A DNA stretch of 64,000 bases from Druceiella hillmani (GCA_039881145.1 JAYKKI010000008.1:31478501-31542500); one strand, 5' to 3'. Shown: positions 37,191 to 49,769, numbered from the stretch's first letter. Notes: generated from the letters alone by a model not told the origin. Made by a program: numbers and translations.

Positions 37191-37770
37191 AACCAACCTA
37201 CTCACCAAAACTCCAACAACAAAACTAGTATAAACAACAGGCCCCTCACAAAACATTGATTGAAACTAGACATAGAAAATAGTCTACTGGTGACTGCTCA
37301 ACTACAAACTGTTCTAACCAAAGAGTTGACAAAGATCCAAGTAAAAACGAAAATACCAGCTGGTCACTTGCCACTAGGAAAAGAAGGCATAACTCAAGAC
37401 CTGTGAATGCTGGGATGGAAAAATAAACAAAACTTGACTCATACTGATTGTCTCAGCGTTAACCAATACCATTGGGAAATGGTTTTTTGCATAGGAAGTC
37501 GATTATGGCGATAAACGACCAATAGACCTAACTAATCCACCCGAGAAGAAAATCAATCCTCAATATTTGTCAGTTCTCACAGAGAAAGCAAACTGGGAAT
37601 CACAAAGTATCTCACAACGAGCATCATACATAGGTGTTCTAGCTAACAGACAGCAACCTATAGAAAATAATAAAGCAAAAGACATGAATGAGATAATGAC
37701 CTTAATGAAAGAAATGATGCAACAGTTACCCAATCAGACAAAATTTAATATTTGCCCTCACGACAAAACT
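37191..37770 (+). pseudogene. Jockey ORF1 (gag-like) remnant
   Basis: The frames are broken, but the C-terminal part is readable. NPPEKKIN is followed by QYLSVLTEK (about 37545-37590), then ASYIGVLANRQQP (about 37620) and MNEIMTLMKEMMQQLPN (about 37686). This fits the C-terminus of Jockey ORF1, the nucleic-acid-binding protein. The zinc-knuckle region that should precede it is not readable. ORF1 now runs without a stop into ORF2. Confidence 0.65.
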
Positions 37771-37779
37771 ATCAAACAG

Positions 37780-40010
37780 GATTGCTTAAAAATAGCTCTG
37801 TGGAATGTCAACGGGCTGATACAACTTACACTAAAGATGAAAAAATACCTACCAACACAAAAAATTGGTATCTCGTTACCCATTGAAACTCACTTCACAA
37901 AAAAGAGCCATTTTAAAATCAAAACAACAAAACATGTCCCACAATGCATCCTGATGGAACTACTCACCCAGGAAATACGCTAACTGTAAGGAGCAATATC
38001 AAGCACCGGGAAACAGTACCGTATCGTACAGAGGAAATCCAAACAACAAATATAGTTATTGAGGATTGCGCGGGGATGTTCATAATATCTACTGTTTACA
38101 GTCCACTCAAACGTAAGCTTAAGCCGAGTAACTACAAGAAGTTCTTCTCTACGCTAGGTCACAAATTCATCGCTGGATGTGACTATAATGCATACCATAA
38201 CAACGAAAGGCCGTCAGTTGCTCGTGATAATAGACAAGTTGACACTCAATATTGTTTCGCATGGGCAACAGACTTATTGGCTTACAGACAGGAGAAAAAT
38301 ACCAGATGTGCTCGACTTTCTCATATCCAAGGGCTTTCCTCGTAATTTATTTACAATCAAAGCAAGCCTCGTATTATCCTCTTACCATACACTCGTTAAA
38401 GCTATAGTAAAAGGAAAATCGCACTAATCCCAGAACCGTGCAAACTATACACATCCGAGACTGACTAGCAGTTCTTCCGATGACTGGTAGCGCAATACTT
38501 GTCTACAATCGGTTTGGTCTACCAATCTAATGGCTAGAGGTCAAAAGCGTCTCTACCTATTAGAGAACTATTCGCTTAGTAACATGCTGCTCAACAACTG
38601 TAAAAATGAAGGCATACAAACTTATCTTCTCTATTACAAAGTGTTAGACTTCCCTATTACAAAGTTTACGAAAAAGGAGGTAACCGCAATCAAGGCATTA
38701 GATTCAGATAAAGCTCCTGGTTACGACCTGATAGCCGCAAAAAAGCTTTTAAAAGAGATGCCAAAGGAAGGCATTAAATTTCTTACAATATTATATAATA
38801 CTATTCTGCAAAGATGTTCGATCCCACCCCAATGAAAAGTGGCACTAATAATAATGGGTTTCAAACCTGACAAAAATGCTGTTGACGCTAAATCATACAG
38901 GTCTATCAGCCTGTTACCTATTTTATCTAAGACAATGGAAATATGAATTTTGCAAAAACTGCCACTGGTTATTTCCAAGAGAAAACTATTACTTGTCTGC
39001 CATTTTCGTTCGTTTGGTTCGACAAAAACACGGTACCATAGAACAAGTTTATAAAACACGGTACCAAAACGCTTTTGAACTGAAACATTATTATACTGCA
39101 GTTTTTTTAAATATATCTCAGGCGTTTGACCAAGTTTTATATGAAGGACTCCTGTACAAAATAAGAAAAGATCTACCCATAAAGTTTAAAACTTTATGAA
39201 AGTCAAACCTGGACAACAGATACTTTTCTGTAAAACAGGGGAATACAAGTACATCCCTGATAAAACCCATGCAGGAGTCCCTCAGGGCAGTGTAATAGAT
39301 CTCACGCTATATATACTCTACACGTCTTCCATCTAAAGAAAGGTCGGTCATGAGAACATTCGCTGATGACACTGTAGTCCTCTCAGCGGACCCTATAACT
39401 TATCTTGCTTCTCAGAAACTCCAACCTAGCTTCGACCAAATATTCCAATGGCTCAATGACTGAAAAATTAGAGCAAATGAAGATAAATCTGTTCAAGTGA
39501 CCTTCCCGGCTTGAAGAGATACTGAATAGAAAGTCACAGCCATCGCTTCAAAACAAAAATAAATAAATTTATAATAAAGCTTATATGAAAATACAACATA
39601 CAACCGTGGGGAAATCAGACAAAGTCAAATATAGAATGTTGTAAAGATTCCAGTACAGAATCCTAAGAATAATAACAGACGTACTGTGTTATATCACAAA
39701 TGACAGGCTTCATCATGAAACCGTAAACACATCAAATCACACAAATAAACATCAACACCGTAAAAAGCTAAATTTTAGAAAAAAACAAAAAACTACAAGG
39801 AAAGAGTCACAAAACATTCCAACTCACAATTAGCATTTAACCTAATGAACCCCCATACAGCTTCCAGGAGGCTGAAAAATAGAATTTCCCAGGATCTAAT
39901 TTAAGAAGATTTTATAGTTATACGAAATAGTATAAAGACGAGCTCCGTGCAAGCCTTATCAACATACACTCCTATTCTTGAATATCTCAAATAATAGATT
40001 ACTATAACTA
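37780..40010 (+). pseudogene. Jockey ORF2 (endonuclease-reverse transcriptase), dead copy
   Basis: The endonuclease part starts LKIALWNVNGL (37787-37818). It continues with PIETHFTKKSHFKI, GCDYNAYH (38175 on) and TYWLTDRRKIPDVLDF (about 38270). The RT part has DSDKAPGYDLI (about 38700), QKHGTIEQVY, motif A FLNISQAFDQV (39104 on), GVPQGSV (39271-39291) and FADD (39359-39370). The end has IQPWGNQTKSNIE (about 39596), HHETVN, and ASRRLKNRISQDL (about 39860). At least five frame changes or stops occur, for example after 37980, 38345 and 38835. About 60 residues are missing between 39520 and 39590. Motif A has Asn in place of the catalytic Asp. The order fits Jockey-clade ORF2 closely. Confidence 0.92.
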
Positions 40011-40539
40011 AAGATAAAAACATTACATGTATTATCTTAAAGCATACGTTTTAAAACTTTAACTGAAAAATACACCTGGCGCAATTCGATTTCCTTCACT
40101 TAAATTCTTTATTAATACCACAAATTCTAAAAATATATTATTACTCAAGGTTAACCTGGACAATACAAACTAATCGATGCTGAAAATTTCGTGACTCGAC
40201 TAAACCGGTTTTGTGCCAAACGCTAAAAACAAAAACAAACAAAGCTTTTCTCTATATAAAATAAGTATACCCTAATATTTATTGTCACAAATCGTTTAAA
40301 AATCGAATATATCAACTATTAGATATGCACCACTAAACCAAGAAATAGATTCAAAAATACCACTTAATTAAACGTCGAAATACAATGAACACTTATGCAG
40401 AGCAATAACCAAACTTTTCTGCTTCAATAATTGCCTTATTAGAAACACAAACATTACAAGACCGTAATTCACATAAAGCTAGTCTACCAGTGAAAAACAA
40501 CCCAAGCTCGACGAAAAGAAAACGAGGCGACGATTACGC
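40011..40539. other. AT-rich sequence without recognisable features
   Basis: This is unassigned DNA between the end of the Jockey relic and the next GC island. Confidence 0.5.
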
Positions 40540-40850
40540 AACAACACAAACACTTTTCTTTGGCGATAACTTTTAATGGCAGCCGGATTGGTATAAAGGC
40601 ATAACGCGAGTTAGAGAGCGCGGTCGCGAACAAAGGGCGGTGGATGCGTCCCACAACCCGGCGGCCCTTTGACGGCGGCGCCCTCTAATTAACCACAAAC
40701 ACGAGTTTGCATAAAGCGCAGCTGGGAGAACTCTTGGCTATTGCGGCGGCTGCTCGGTGCGTTTGACTGCTGCGCGCCTGCTCTGGCGTTTTATTCTCGC
40801 GTCCATCGGCGTTTGTTTTCATTTTGGAATGCGACGTGACTGATTATAGT
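40540..40850. promoter_or_regulatory. GC island, dense candidate enhancer
   Basis: Within 200 bp lie CTTTTAATGGC (40570), AACAAAGGG (40629) and its near mirror CCCTTTGA (40666). TAATTA overlaps the Runt/Runx word AACCACA (40686-40696). A POU-like TTTGCATAA (40707) and the E-box CAGCTG (40719) follow. The flanks are AT-rich and no coding frame crosses it. Among the islands this one has the highest variety of consensus words. Confidence 0.45.
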
Positions 40851-40961
40851 AGGATATTTTAACACAACGGTGAAAATTGTTTCAAATACCTGAAAGAGGT
40901 AGCCCATAGTAAATTCTGATAATAACGTGTAGGAAAGGACTAAAATCGAATAATAATTTTG

Positions 40962-41271
40962 CATTTAATTTTGTATTGAATATATTTGGCGTTAATTTTG
41001 TAGAAATTCATTATTCACAATTAAATAAAACTACATGATGTAGTATTATTTCTACTCTCTTTAATTTCTTTACTGCGACCTAGGTTTCGTTGTATTACAA
41101 CATCTTCAGGTGGGATATTAGCAAAGATTCAAACGATATTAGCGATATTAGCAAAGATATCTTTGCTAATATCCCACTTGAAGATGTTGTAATACAACGA
41201 AACCTAGTGGTAAAGAAATTAAAGATAGTAGAAATAATACTACATCACGTAGTTTCATTTAATTTTGTATT
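40962..41271 (-). mobile_element. Palindromic element copy d: tail plus both arms, reversed
   Basis: The tail comes first (TTGAATATATTTGGCGTTAA), then the arm ATTCACAATTAAATAAAACT. The apex at about 41115-41165 holds three GATATTAGC words, and the second arm ends CACGTAGTTTCATTTAATTT. The 16-mer CATTTAATTTTGTATT occurs at both edges (40962-40977 and 41256-41271). Confidence 0.9.
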
Positions 41272-41346
41272 AGAGTGGAAATATATATATATAAACAAGT
41301 CTTAACAGTATTTCAATATTTATTGTAAGCATTGGGTTACTTACTG

Positions 41347-41412
<66 letters not shown>
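41347..41412. repeat. (TA)n microsatellite
   Basis: This is an uninterrupted TA run. The Tyr-Ile frame across it is an artefact. Confidence 0.97.
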
Positions 41413-41415
<3 letters not shown>

Positions 41416-44400
41416 TATATACTTATTAAGATTCTTAATAAGTCTTCCTACAGCATTTCGATGTTTTGTAGCTCTAAATTTGAAGGAGTTTATCTTTCGA
41501 ATTATTTGACTTTAAGTTTAACACAATTTTATTACATCTAATGACCTAAAGAGAAGCGAAATTAGTACGTTAATCCTAAAAATGTTGATTAACATTTTGA
41601 ATGGAATAAATTGTGAAGTATTATGCTTTGTTAGTGCATTCTTTAAAAAATAACCAATTAATCCTTTTACCAGAAGAAAACTAACAACGGTCTAACAATC
41701 TAACACTAGAATACCTCTAAAATATGTTTATAAGGTTAAAAAACAACATAAATATTTTAGAAACCTAATATTAAAATAATACAATACTTAATCAGACTTT
41801 ATAAAATAAAATATGTGTATATATATATATACAAAGAGAGAGAGATAGTAGACCTAACGTCACTCGAGGAAGTGTGTGCGGCATGTTCGTGCCGTTTATT
41901 CAATTTACCAAAAATATTTCGTTTATATTAAAACAATTTTAAAAACTTAGTGAATATCAAGTATATTAATAGAAGTCACTGATTCAATGTCACGGACCAT
42001 GTGAATCTTTCTTCTTAACCTCATTATGATTTACTATATGATGATACCCCGATTATTACGACGTCACAGTTTCTTATGAAACATGATGGCTTTCACGTAT
42101 GTTCCCTTAAATTTGCTATACACGAACACATGAATATGTTACGAAGTTTTGCCCGAGAACTTGAATTAAATAATAATCCCTATTAGTTTTCAGATATGTA
42201 GAAAGTTCGCTAAACGCATTTATAATATAAACAGATATTTTAAATGCGTCATTGCCAAAAACAATTTTTAACTGTGCAAAAATTTTAAATTATTCCTCAC
42301 ATTTTCTGCGAACGTTCGAAGGCACTTGCAAGTTGATATGACTTGAGGCAAACAGTTCCAGGTTCCATGGTGCCAAGTAGATGGATAGCAGATTGTTTGT
42401 TGCTGTTATTAACATATTACCATTAATATAGCGGCAAAATGGTCACAAATGGTTTTACCTATTTAAAATGTTAGAGTGTTTTACATTTCCAAAAAAATTG
42501 AAATATGTTAATATACTCGTAACTTTATTTAACATTCTATTATTCACCCTTTTCTTTCCTTTCAATTTTATTGAACGTAATATTGCGTTATGCACGTTTA
42601 AAGTACATATAATCTCAAACTTTCTTTAGCACTGATTGTTAAAATAATATGATATATTATGATATAACAAGAAAACGTCAGAAAGATCTCATCTAACATA
42701 CTTCTTTATTTTCTTCATTTATTGCCATTCTAACTCGGAAAAATTAAATTATGTTTGTTGAAATTATATTTATTCGAAATTAACAATAAAAATCTGTTTT
42801 CAGTTCTATCAAAATGTGCTTTCACGAAATAAAAACTTTTTCAAGTATATTTAATTTTATACAATCTGCGCCTTAGTTACTCATATAATTTTATACAAAT
42901 AACATGGAGTACTTTGTAAAAATTAATAACATCTTTTAAAATAATGTTAAAATGGGGAGTAGTTTGAATAATTTTATATTTATTTGCGGTCGACAATACT
43001 TATATTGTCACTTATTTAATTTAGAAACAATTGTAATATTATAATATTTAAATATAATAACAACGAGAAGGTGACTTATATAATAATCGACACTTTAAAA
43101 AGAAGTTATCTGATGATATTAAAAGCTAAATACGCAAATAAATAGCATGTGTTGTATTTATTTACAACACAGCTGAAATAAATAAATTACGGAATAAATA
43201 TTAAAATATTTTTCTGTATTTTGTGATTCCACTTAACAATAAAACTTTGAGGATTTTATTTACTATTCAACATGTGTCTAAAATGAAAAATATCTTTATA
43301 AAGCTTAAATTTAAGTTGATGTTTAAAAAGTTAGATTTTTGCGAAATAAACAAAATGTCTTGCACAGTCTTTAGTACAATTGGGTATTTGACTAAATCGT
43401 TAATCATAATTTCAAGGTACACGCTGATGAAGAGTGAAAATTGTTTTTAATAATCTTAAAAATTGACCGAGTTATAAAAGTTTAGACAAGGACGGCAATA
43501 CTGTGTTGTGAGGTCATTTTTAATATTGCACATTATATTCTATAAGAGGAAAAAAGACAGGGATATACCCAACCCTATCCTTATCTTCAAATTTAGAAGC
43601 TTATAACTGGCTTATTTTTCAATCAATCAAACTTATATTTCACATTATTGTACGAAAAATATAAAAATTTAGAATGAGTCAACTACCATATTTATTAAAA
43701 TATGAAGTGGTTTTGCACATTTTATCTACACGATTATTTTTTTTTTAAATTCTCAGACTTATCTAAAAAAACAACTCGAAAAACATCAATGACTTAAGAT
43801 GTGTGCTTGTCTAGTATGTCTCTATATGACTTTCAGCTTCAGCATATATTGGTCAACGTTTATTTTCTAACCTGAATGCCAAATTGGGTAGTGCGCATTT
43901 ATCTTTTTATTGTATTCTCATAGTTATCTTTACAACAAATAGAAAAACATACCTTTCTAACATGTGTGACCATGTATTTTAAATAAAAATAAACAAATTT
44001 GTATTGTTTTTACAAATTTTTCTCATTTACAATTTTTCCAACGCACAGAAATATAATCCACAGATTAATGATGTTTTTTTATTGCATTTTCTTCCCGCAC
44101 CGAAAAATTCATATAAAACTAAATATTGACCCAAATCAAAATGGAATTTCGATTTCAAACGATATAATAGTTAGAAATTCTCCATGTAGCTTTTGTATTT
44201 AACAAACATACTGTAAATTACGTAGTACAGTGTTACATATTTAAAGTCACTAAGTATATAATGTTAGATGGATCAACAGACGCAGCGTGAAGAATTTGAC
44301 GATATGATGTCGATTGGATATTTTTTATACCGCGTTATATTCCAACCCAACCTATGCGAGCAACACACGGAATCCCAGTACAGTAGAACTCATTCGGTCT

Positions 44401-45849
44401 GTCTAATACTTTCCGAATAGATGATGAATAAATATAGTTATGATTTGACGTTATTAATATTGTTTTTATTTTTTAAATATTATGGTATTAAATTGTATTA
44501 ATTAGTTTAAAATATTTTTTTGCATACTCACTTCTATAAAGTCATTTTTATTATCGCAATTTTTAATACAACAGCGGTTATTCTGTAGAATTAATTTATA
44601 AAACAACCCAATGTTTACATATATCATATGTATTTAAAAATACATTATCATCTGAGGCATAATCAACTCTGATGAGATATACTAGATGCTCTTTGAAAAA
44701 CAGGTATATACTCAGTTTCTACTATAAGCGAATGTGTAAACATCACAATCGAAGATCAGCAGTATCACACCGATTCAAAATTGTGATAGAAATTACAAAT
44801 TAGTGCTGCATAAATTTATGTTCTTCGTGTTAATGTCAAAATTATATTACAAATTATAATAATATAGAAAATAGAAGAAATTTAAAAATAATTAAAAATT
44901 TTATAACATTTTAAATAATTTAAACTACTGCTTAAATATCTACTGCAATTATTTTAGATCCTGCTGCAAAAATAAATTATACTTATGCCAGCATAATGTT
45001 TCCCTTGAAATGCACTGAAAATATATATAAAATATATTTGATATGAAAAAATTAACAAATACATTAAATTATTATATATTATTGTCTAGCAATCAAAAAA
45101 TTATAATAAAAATTAAATTTTATAAGATGAAACAACGTGATCTTGTCCAGTTACTTGAAAAGTGATCGTTTCTGATTTCAAAATATTCATTTAATAAATT
45201 CCTATCACGGTTAATATATACGCTTTTTCCTATATTCGTTGGCCTGTCGGGTCCTCATCTAAATCCTTACTGGAAACTGATTATTACTGATTTAGTGTGA
45301 CGTTTAAATGGCTTCATTTAAAAACAATAATTAAAATCAAATACAAATAAGGTGAAGTATCAAAGAGGAAAATTTCCAGACAGCTACGATCTAATATATT
45401 CAACTAACCCATAAGACATCACTGTGCCATTGCTTTGTTCATTTGTTCACTTCATTGTTCATTTTTTTCATTAAAAGATATGACTCATAATATATTTTAT
45501 CTTATTTTGGTCAAACTTGTTGGTAAAATAAATAAATAAAATAATAAATAAAACACGATTCAAAAACATATCGTTGATTTTAATATTGTAATGAATTTGG
45601 ATACAGAAACATATCCAGCTTATACCACTTTTTCTTAAGATAAATTATAAAAATATAATCGAATCCACAGATTCAATCATAATCAAAAAATTTCATTTTA
45701 AAAAAATTTAGCACGTATATGTCGCTTAAAACATTTTATTCATTTTTTAACTTTTACTGTCTACATAATTTTATTGCGATGCCAATAGATACGGCAAAAA
45801 ATACTTACAATCATCAAATGACAAAATATTTAAAAAAATCAATAACACG
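41413..45849. other. AT-rich sequence, no supported gene
   Basis: It holds a short (TA)n(GA)n tract at about 41815-41848 and chance frames up to 75 codons. There are no GC islands and no repeats shared with other parts of the window. Confidence 0.5.
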
Positions 45850-46115
45850 TACGTGCATGCGGGCGTACACCCGAATGCGTAGAGAACGGCTGACTCACCG
45901 ATCTACAATAATGGTGCTCGGGTACAAATTCTTTAATTAACTTGTCATGCAGTCGTACGGATCTCACTTGATCCTACTTCGATACCGAATTCCACTTCAT
46001 CGTGTGGAGAATTAATGAGAGCCACCCGTGTGATCGACCCCGCCGAGGACGAACGCGCGATCGGTTCGCAAATATAATTGCACCCGTCCCAACTAGATGT
46101 ACAATCTAGCGTTGG
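45850..46115. promoter_or_regulatory. GC-richer island
   Basis: CpG-containing blocks (CGTACGTGCATGCGGGCGTA, then GACCCCGCCGAGGACGAACG) sit in AT-rich DNA. The frames on both strands are short and unrecognised. Confidence 0.28.
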
Positions 46116-46902
46116 CGTCAAATTTAATTCGTTGTCAATCAAAAGTAGAGTCCACACTGAGCTTTAGATATAGTCAGGGTCGAGTTAAGAAAATTTTTAA
46201 TTGGTACGTCGATTCGGAGTTTGATTTATTGATGTTTAAAGTAGTTTTGGTTGCTGGAGTAAAAATTAAGCGCCGATCTGAGCATTAGATGAGAAGCTGA
46301 GTCAATTTGCCGGTTATTTATTAATATCCAACGCTATAAGAGTAACGGAATCTAACATTACCGCTAATATAATATTTAAAATTGACTCCGATTCAAGCAC
46401 AAAATTATCGTACTGTTATCAAACATATTCAAATCTATTTACTTAAACAGGATCTTAAGAGTCTACTTAAATTCACTTTTACTACAGAACTATTCATTTG
46501 AGTTCAAATGTTTAAAATTTATGTTGTTACAAGTGAATGGTAATACAGTTTAGTTGTGAAAGTTAAGAAAGGGACGCTGAGAGAGGCCGTTTACTTCGAA
46601 CGTACAGACAATGAAAGGTTAACAAAAAACTATAAAAGAAGTTATCGGACAGAGAAAGCTTGATTGAAAAAAGAAATGATCGTGTCATATTGAATAAACC
46701 TTAAAAGAGGGTAACGTATACAGTCGGGCAAGAGAAAAAAAATTATATCAGTAAATTATACGAAGAAAGTGTGTCTGGTGGTATGTGCGTTGGTAAGCAA
46801 GTAGTTTGTCTGTACATCAGTGAAAACCAATGTGAATCAATGTGATAGAAAAACAGTAATAGCGTTTGATAGGAATAGTGTAAATAGTGTTAAATGTCGT
46901 CA

Positions 46903-47105
46903 CCGTGGTGTGCTGGGTTGATCACAAGACATACAGCCTTTGAGGCGCAGCGCACCATAGGGACCTGGGTTCGATTCCCGGCCGTTCATCGAGCGAGGCT
47001 GGACTGGTCTTATGGTTGGCTGTAAGAAATTGCTCTCGTAGCAATAAGTCCACCATATGTATCAATCAGACACGTTAAAGCAGATAAATAAATAAATAAA
47101 TAAAT
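46903..47105 (+). mobile_element. tRNA-derived SINE, copy 2
   Basis: The element has GTGTGCTGGGTTGATCACAA at the head and a strong B-box, GGTTCGATTCCC, at about 46969. The shared body (TCATCGAGCGAGGCTGGACT, GAAATTGCTCTCGTAGCAAT) follows, and it ends in a GATAAATAAATAAATAAATA tail. It matches the copy at 17572-17762 throughout, and its longer, purer tail suggests it is younger. Confidence 0.9.
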
Positions 47106-47819
47106 GGGTGAAAGGCTTAACACAAATCGATAATATTTAAATATGCAAAGTAACAAAAACAAATATTATCGTCATCACAAAATTACTGCCATCATAAAAA
47201 AGAAGAACATTTTGTCCTAAGTCTGCAAACGAAATACCATTTTCATACAAATTAATATATTCTCTGTAAATGAAGAAAAATATGGAGCTGGAAAATTGTT
47301 GTGAATAAATATATTTGTCACGTGGCTTTGGAAAAAGGAATTTGTCTTCATTATTTAATGCTTTATAAAATTTTCCCTTAAAATTCAATGTTATCAACTC
47401 GCAAAGGTATATTATCAACATTTGACGAATCATACAATATTCATATTGTCCAAAAAATTAACCCATATATAATAATATAAGACAAATGTATGAATGAACT
47501 TATAACACAACAAATTTTTCAACAAATTTAGGTAGGGAAGACGTAATTAAGAAGCAAAATTTTATAAGACATAAATATTTGTGTCATTTTACAAAACATT
47601 ATCAGATTACGTAATGATATAGTGACTGGCATAAGTTTCCAAACCAACTCCTTGGCCATCCTTCACACTTTGACCCAATTAAACCATAATCAAAACTATC
47701 ACCAAGTGACGTCATTACTATCTACGTTATGTAGATACGCGATAGATCTCGACGGAGATAACGTGAAGTAATAGAATATATATAAAAATAAATAAAAAAG
47801 AATAGACAGTAAACAGCTA

Positions 47820-48320
47820 AAATTCCGAACCGGTGCGTTATTAATAACACCATCCAAATTCCTCCGCCCTCGCCGACGACCGTCCTACACAACGAGCGAA
47901 CGGCCGAAAACCCTGACACATCGACTCTTTGCGGCGCGGCCGCGATCCCCAATAAAATATGCCTTACGAAAATATTCCCAACGTCTAATAACACGAAAAG
48001 GAAAAAGAAGACAACGCGGGTATAATATCGTCCGTAAACAAACGCGAGTGTCAGCCGCGCCGAAAGCGGCGTGAGTCGGCAGATTCCGATGCGCGGCCCT
48101 GCTCGCCTCGACGCGAGATGTGCTTTGATAAGTTATTTTTGTAATTAGACATCGCATCATTGATGTGGATAAGGCCGACCCGCGGGCAGGTGCCTGTTAG
48201 ATAATCTGTCCAGTGACACTTTCGAATGGTGATGGAGGTGTTTGAACAGCCGTTTGTTCAGGCGCTAGTTTATTTCGGACCTTGGGACACGCCGATATTT
48301 CATCGAAAGCAAGATATGGT
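47820..48320. promoter_or_regulatory. GC-rich island with forkhead, GATA and E-box words
   Basis: Words include the forkhead consensus GTAAACAAA (48034), TTTGATAAG (48124), GTAATTAGA (48141), GATAAGG (48168) and CAGGTGCCTG (48187). CpG is frequent between 47870 and 48110. Two overlapping minus-strand frames of about 90 codons lack any domain. A regulatory element is the best reading. Confidence 0.38.
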
Positions 48321-48670
48321 TAGTCTTGCATTATTTTATAAGCCTAAAGTTACCTTGGCCCAATGAATTAAAAAGAGCATGGATAAAGCCTTGAATATAT
48401 GCCAGTCACAAAATATTTCCAATGAGACAGTCGAATATATTTGGACAAACGTTCGTTTAGACTCTGATTTAATCCATCAGTAGTTTTGAGGTTGAACCCA
48501 GGGTCGAAGCCAATTATACACCCATTTCTGTAAACTGCGCCAATGTGTCAATGCCGTCTTTGCAACGCAGGAAAAAAAATCGATAATAATAAAGTGGAAA
48601 ATACTTACTTTGTGATCACAAAATGTCAAAATAAATTTTAAATAATTATGGTAATTAATATGCACAATAT

Positions 48671-48981
48671 ATTATGAATATATTTGGCGTTAATTTTGTA
48701 GAAATTCATTATTCACAATTAAATGAAACTACGTGATGTAGTATTATTTCTACTTTATTTAAGTTCTTTATCACGACCTAGGTTTCGTTGTATTATATCT
48801 TCAGGTGGGATATTAGCAAAGATTGAAATCTTTGCTAATAGCCCACCTGAAGATGTTGTAATACAACGAAACCTAGCAAAGATTCCAATCTTTGCTAATA
48901 GATTGGAAACCTAGGTCGTGGTAAAGAACTTAAAGAAAGTAGAAATAATACTACATCACGTAGTTTCATTTAATTATGAAT
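48671..48981 (-). mobile_element. Palindromic element copy e: tail plus arms, rearranged apex
   Basis: Tail first (GAATATATTTGGCGTTAATT), then an arm from ATTCACAATTAAATGAAACT to CTTCAGGTGGGATATTAGC. The return arm is interrupted after GAAACCTAG by about 38 bp (CAAAGATTCCAATCTTTGCT on) before ACCTAGGTCGTGGTAAAG resumes. The edges share ATTATGAAT (48671-48679 and 48973-48981), and slightly further out TGCACAAT (48661 and 48981). Confidence 0.9.
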
Positions 48982-49208
48982 GCACAATAAAATTTATCCA
49001 TAAAAATTATAATATATTTATTTATTGATCATTATTCATGAAAAACGGTTAGATCACCTTCAAAAGGGAAATCAGTTCAAATTTTCTATTTATTTTTCTG
49101 AAACAATTAAAAATATATCATAAAATACATATTTTTTGCTTTAGATTTCGAAAATTTTCAGGGTCATTTCAATAAAATACATGTCAAATCAAATAAAGTC
49201 TAATAGAC

Positions 49209-49302
49209 TTCGCTTATTCCATAATCGGGCATAAGGATTATTATTCATTTATTGTCGGGCATAAGATCTATTATTTTGCTTAATCCATAATCGGGCATAA
49301 AG
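49209..49302 (+). repeat. Three short direct repeats (TCGGGCATAA)
   Basis: CCATAATCGGGCATAA occurs at about 49219 and 49285, with a partial copy (TTGTCGGGCATAA) between at about 49253. Spacing is about 30-36 bp. Confidence 0.8.
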
Positions 49303-49406
49303 AATATTTTAAAATTGTTTTCTCTTTGAATATATTAATAATCATAATAATTAAGAGCTAATATCGTGAAGATTTTCCTCCATTCTTTTAACATTTTTTT
49401 CTAACG

Positions 49407-49474
49407 ATTAAATGAAAGTTTCATTTAATTGTCAATAATGAATTTCTACAAAATTAACGCCAAATATATTCAAT
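49407..49474 (+). mobile_element. Palindromic element copy f: collapsed, tail with arm stubs
   Basis: The outer ends of both arms are joined directly (ATTAAATGAAA at 49407-49417, GTTTCATTTAATT at 49418-49430). A normal tail follows (AATAATGAATTTCTACAAAA to CAAATATATTCAAT). The whole palindrome between the stubs is missing. Confidence 0.88.
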
Positions 49475-49769
49475 TTTTTTCTAAATTAATGTTTTTTTTG
49501 TTATCGTAGGCTAGAAAAATAGCAGAAATTTAACGTGACCAACTTTAGAGTATTTATTTAAACCAGTTTTAAAGCATAAAATAATAAGTGTTAATATTAA
49601 TAAATGATAAAGTTACTTATAAAATTTTTGAAGGCTTTGCATTTTATAAATTTTAAAATTTAATAAAAAATTAACTATTTGGCGAGAATAACGCAGTTTT
49701 ATTTGGTTCCATCGGTTGTAAAACTATTAAAATTAATTGTTAAATGGAGAAGTTAAACTGGAGTACAGG

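Noticed and set aside
41332..41541. Frame encoding a Tyr-Ile repeat (also at 27891-28079)
   Set aside because: It is a translation of a (TA)n microsatellite.
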